Of a DNA stretch of 7,348 bases, positions 6,501 to 7,348 are shown in pieces. The notes beneath the pieces were generated by a model, which saw only the letters and a list, made by a program, of their open reading frames with translations, made no database searches and was not told where the DNA came from. A program made the translations under genes and the position numbers. The first letter of the stretch is position 1; every line of letters begins with the position of its first letter. This DNA comes from a bacterium (lineage in GTDB: Bacteria; Vulcanimicrobiota; Vulcanimicrobiia; Vulcanimicrobiales; Vulcanimicrobiaceae), in assembly GCA_021807645.1 (NCBI GenBank), contig JAKBCP010000032.1, positions 1 to 7,348 on the forward strand. Direction: 5' to 3'.

Positions 6501-7348
6501 TCCCAGGCAAAGATCGTCGCGACCCCCGGGGTGCGCACGGGCGCAGGCGAGGGCGTCGCCACGGTATTCGCGCCGACGGTGTTTTGCGAGAGCGTCATCG
6601 TGATTCCCGACGTACCGGTCATCGCGATTTGCACCTGGCCGATGCGCTCGCCGATCGTTTTATCGTAAACGGTAATCGAATAGGTTCCAGCCGCGTAATT
6701 ATTACCGGCGATCGGCCAAGTAACGCTGAGCTCTCCTCCTGGGGCGGTCTCTCCGGCCGCCTGCGATGGATCGCAGAGCGTATTTGCAGGAAGGCCACCG
6801 GTCTGGATGGGCGCTGAAAACACACACGTCGGGTGCTGCCCCGTATATTCGATGTCGACGACATAAAGATCGTTCGCCGCGGTATTCTTCAGGTCGATAT
6901 ATGCCGCCGCGCTCGTATTGGCATCGTATTGGTAGGTCTCGGTCGTATGATATGCATCCTGATAGACGCGTAACGTCGCCACCGGGCCCGCCGCGATATA
7001 CGCCACCGCGGCCCACTGCCCCGACGTGACATCGTAGGTCGCAAACACGTAGGTGCCGGGCGTGTTCATCGTCGTTGCGTTGGGCCCGTCGGGCGGATTA
7101 TAGGTACCGCCGGTTGCGGTAATCGTCGTTTGATTCGAGAGCGCCTGATAGTCCTGATACGTATCGCCGCCGTTGAGTAAATTATTCGCCTGCCAGTTAA
7201 CCGTGCATCCGACGGGATAGCTCGAACCAACCGCCGTCGCACAACCACCACCCGTGCCCACGATCGTAATCGTCTGTCCGTCGGCGGAGAGAATGCGCCG
7301 CTGGTGGGGCGATAGGGTGTTGAGCGCGCTCTTCGGCGGCAGGGGGGG
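3530..7348 (-). CDS. Giant exported multi-domain beta-sandwich protein, N-terminus beyond window
   Basis: The frame is open from the window edge to the TAA at 3532-3530, at least 1,272 codons. Residue numbers here count from the GTG at 7261, which is probably an internal Val because coding continues upstream. I do not recognise the protein. It is almost entirely short alternating beta-strand segments rich in Thr, Ser, Asn and Gly, with only about 14 Lys and 10 Arg in 1,243 residues and 20 Cys in ten close pairs. These are features of exported surface, S-layer-like or adhesin-like proteins. Ig-like strand motifs come first (about 60-345), then four diverged 'NTS...W...C' modules (about 365-485, 585-682, 738-893, 930-1045), then a Gly/Pro linker (1090-1099) and a C-terminal sandwich ending 'TYTLIAN'. 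Pro-rich 'ATPSPAPVRTPG' (235-246) is another linker. I see no LPXTG, PEP-CTERM, type IX signal or C-terminal membrane helix. Any signal peptide would be outside the window. Sampled stretches, for example near 3601-3660, are less GC-rich than the neighbouring genes. The protein is real; its role is unknown. Confidence 0.85.
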   Translation of the reverse strand, partial: PPLPPKSALNTLSPHQRRILSADGQTITIVGTGGGCATAVGSSYPVGCTVNWQANNLLNGGDTYQDYQALSNQTTITATGGTYNPPDGPNATTMNTPGTYVFATYDVTSGQWAAVAYIAAGPVATLRVYQDAYHTTETYQYDANTSAAAYIDLKNTAANDLYVVDIEYTGQHPTCVFSAPIQTGGLPANTLCDPSQAAGETAPGGELSVTWPIAGNNYAAGTYSITVYDKTIGERIGQVQIAMTGTSGITMTLSQNTVGANTVATPSPAPVRTPGVATIFAWDSATEQSVSGLTLGVGGLTNGNYLWSVNDPDGVVIAQNAVGPISGVQNQPFSFSAMGIAGPGTFPSQTFTASLFNQTTGSVFASQSFKLVGYADSTVFHTTSDVSSLSVPAGGNTATTLKFTNSGDTIYGTGNGDALSAFAFTTGKDFLANGANGRGIEVALSGSTLAQCASVSGCSTTVSDTNGSVWVVHDFCSDATPTATSECYLLLQPNSNGYALPVGQSISIGSATFYAANGITCTTNCEGLTSILPEHGVEWSNDNTQYASFPVYFTTGAALTATAHIALDGANTPAGNFAVGGAAPIPEAHLYQSRFLQASYNGNSPDVLSPPQSYFNILGLTIKNTSGTNITEFAFTQAGALVSQNALVYVAVDGQSAGNWAIVGCPAQLSNAFVCVQGRGGHHIASGTTQTIYIDLEESPIAAPYADFTVEALKPVTFAIAADNAAVSVPVNSPPLTVDSLAFAEYSLSAAGMSASFSPGTVGQGSNPTLGVVVTNTSLTTDPYPDYLDSVIIEMPNSYSLGGTPTTSTPGWSYLGQNSGGGVTDLWFGVCPAQFATGDGPPNSPPIGLTYPLQNPYPALPQCSTAQEDNSLAPAGGAGNSTLNVNIPLQNFNTTGQVTFTMYGHGANVNGWSLGKQFSLEVTPVSASVGFSKVGKYGSPQTVATNTVPLVGGNSSPTYGNSFVYSVKNTSKTQNITSFRVRVPGTDVNGLNATDSSGNFWHVTGAVPTLSGNVDGCTVTNSLAAESATAGGADGVIDIGGGTCALKPGDTIVLSFSAINPESQSDSYQFDTYCLNDTSGSCNLSYSNSNNLTGGEAWLGDSRIKVQLSIGLNMVVDPSNPGPGGSTPVVNCPSCAFSGQTVDVGTVGSNSTGTYSDVVLASVIIQSSTTVNWTLSVYASNNPATSGIGSPTNELQVQDDSANSTSGAGINFDQTVFGVIPTNPGTPLQVAHGASITSRTNPYDILQNYSVTLGTENVIPQQSTLTYTLIAN
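4127..6169 (-). repeat. Four diverged 'NTS...W...C' beta-sandwich modules within the giant protein
   Basis: Modules lie at about 5807-6169, 5216-5509, 4583-5050 and 4127-4474. Each opens with a hydrophobic strand ending in an Asn-Thr/Ser turn: 'TLKFTNSG', 'LTIKNTSGTNITEF', 'VVVTNTSL' and 'YSVKNTSKTQNITSF'. Each has one tryptophan near the middle, followed by a small or hydrophobic pattern: W441-V-V, W631-A-I, W783-S-Y, W972-H-V. Cysteines lie downstream, and most copies finish with a 'G.(S/T)..I.I'-like strand. The similarity is at protein level only; the DNA copies are not alike. Copies two and four are the closest. The boundaries are approximate and read by eye. Confidence 0.5.
6230..7060 (-). 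repeat. Three Ig-like strand motifs of the form 'TY...YD.T.G' in the giant protein
   Basis: The motifs are 'GTYVFATYDVTSGQWAAVAY' (69-88), 'GTYSITVYDKTIGERIGQVQ' (192-211) and 'QTFTASLFNQTTGSVFASQS' (320-339), at DNA positions near 6998-7057, 6629-6688 and 6245-6304. Spacing between the aromatic strand, the turn 'T.G' and the following strand is constant. Such paired closing strands are typical of bacterial Ig-like or fibronectin-like surface domains, so this part probably holds about three such domains. The spacing of 120-130 residues between copies fits one domain each. Confidence 0.5.

Noticed and set aside
7259..7261. GTG as the true start of the giant protein
   Set aside because: The frame stays open to the window edge with sensible sequence upstream ('LSADGQTITIV'), and no signal peptide follows the GTG, so it is probably an internal valine codon.

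Overview
The window is 7,348 bases of GC-rich bacterial DNA, packed end to end with protein-coding genes. Only 13 bases (967-972 and 2311-2317) lie outside the five gene calls. Start contexts, short overlaps and gene density are bacterial. No tRNA, rRNA, CRISPR array, insertion sequence, phage gene or replication origin was seen, and no stretch over 300 bases lacks a gene. Nothing in the sequence fixes the phylum. The hexamer CGATCG is strikingly common, which may be a genome signature.

Plus strand, 1-2310: a fold-type I (class V) PLP-dependent enzyme related to kynureninases and class V aminotransferases, cut by the left window edge, followed 6 bases later by a complete MATE-family multidrug/metabolite exporter. 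The exporter's ribosome binding site overlaps the enzyme's stop codon, so the two look like one transcription unit, possibly an enzyme with an exporter for its substrate or product.

Minus strand, 7348-2318: a very large, low-lysine, Thr/Ser/Asn-rich, cysteine-paired beta-sandwich protein, almost certainly exported, whose N-terminus lies beyond the right edge. It is followed, with an 11-base overlap, by an inositol-monophosphatase-family enzyme with a TTG start, then, with a 4-base ATGA overlap, by a small four-helix membrane protein of the DUF4383 type. These three genes appear to be one operon. It converges on the plus-strand pair, with 7 bases between the facing stop codons and no convincing terminator.

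The most unusual item is the giant protein. It has no recognised family name. It appears to contain four diverged copies of a module built around an 'NTS...W...C' pattern, a separate trio of 'TY...YD.T.G' strand motifs near its N-terminal side, and twenty cysteines that fall into ten neighbouring pairs. No complete defence, secretion or biosynthetic system is visible.
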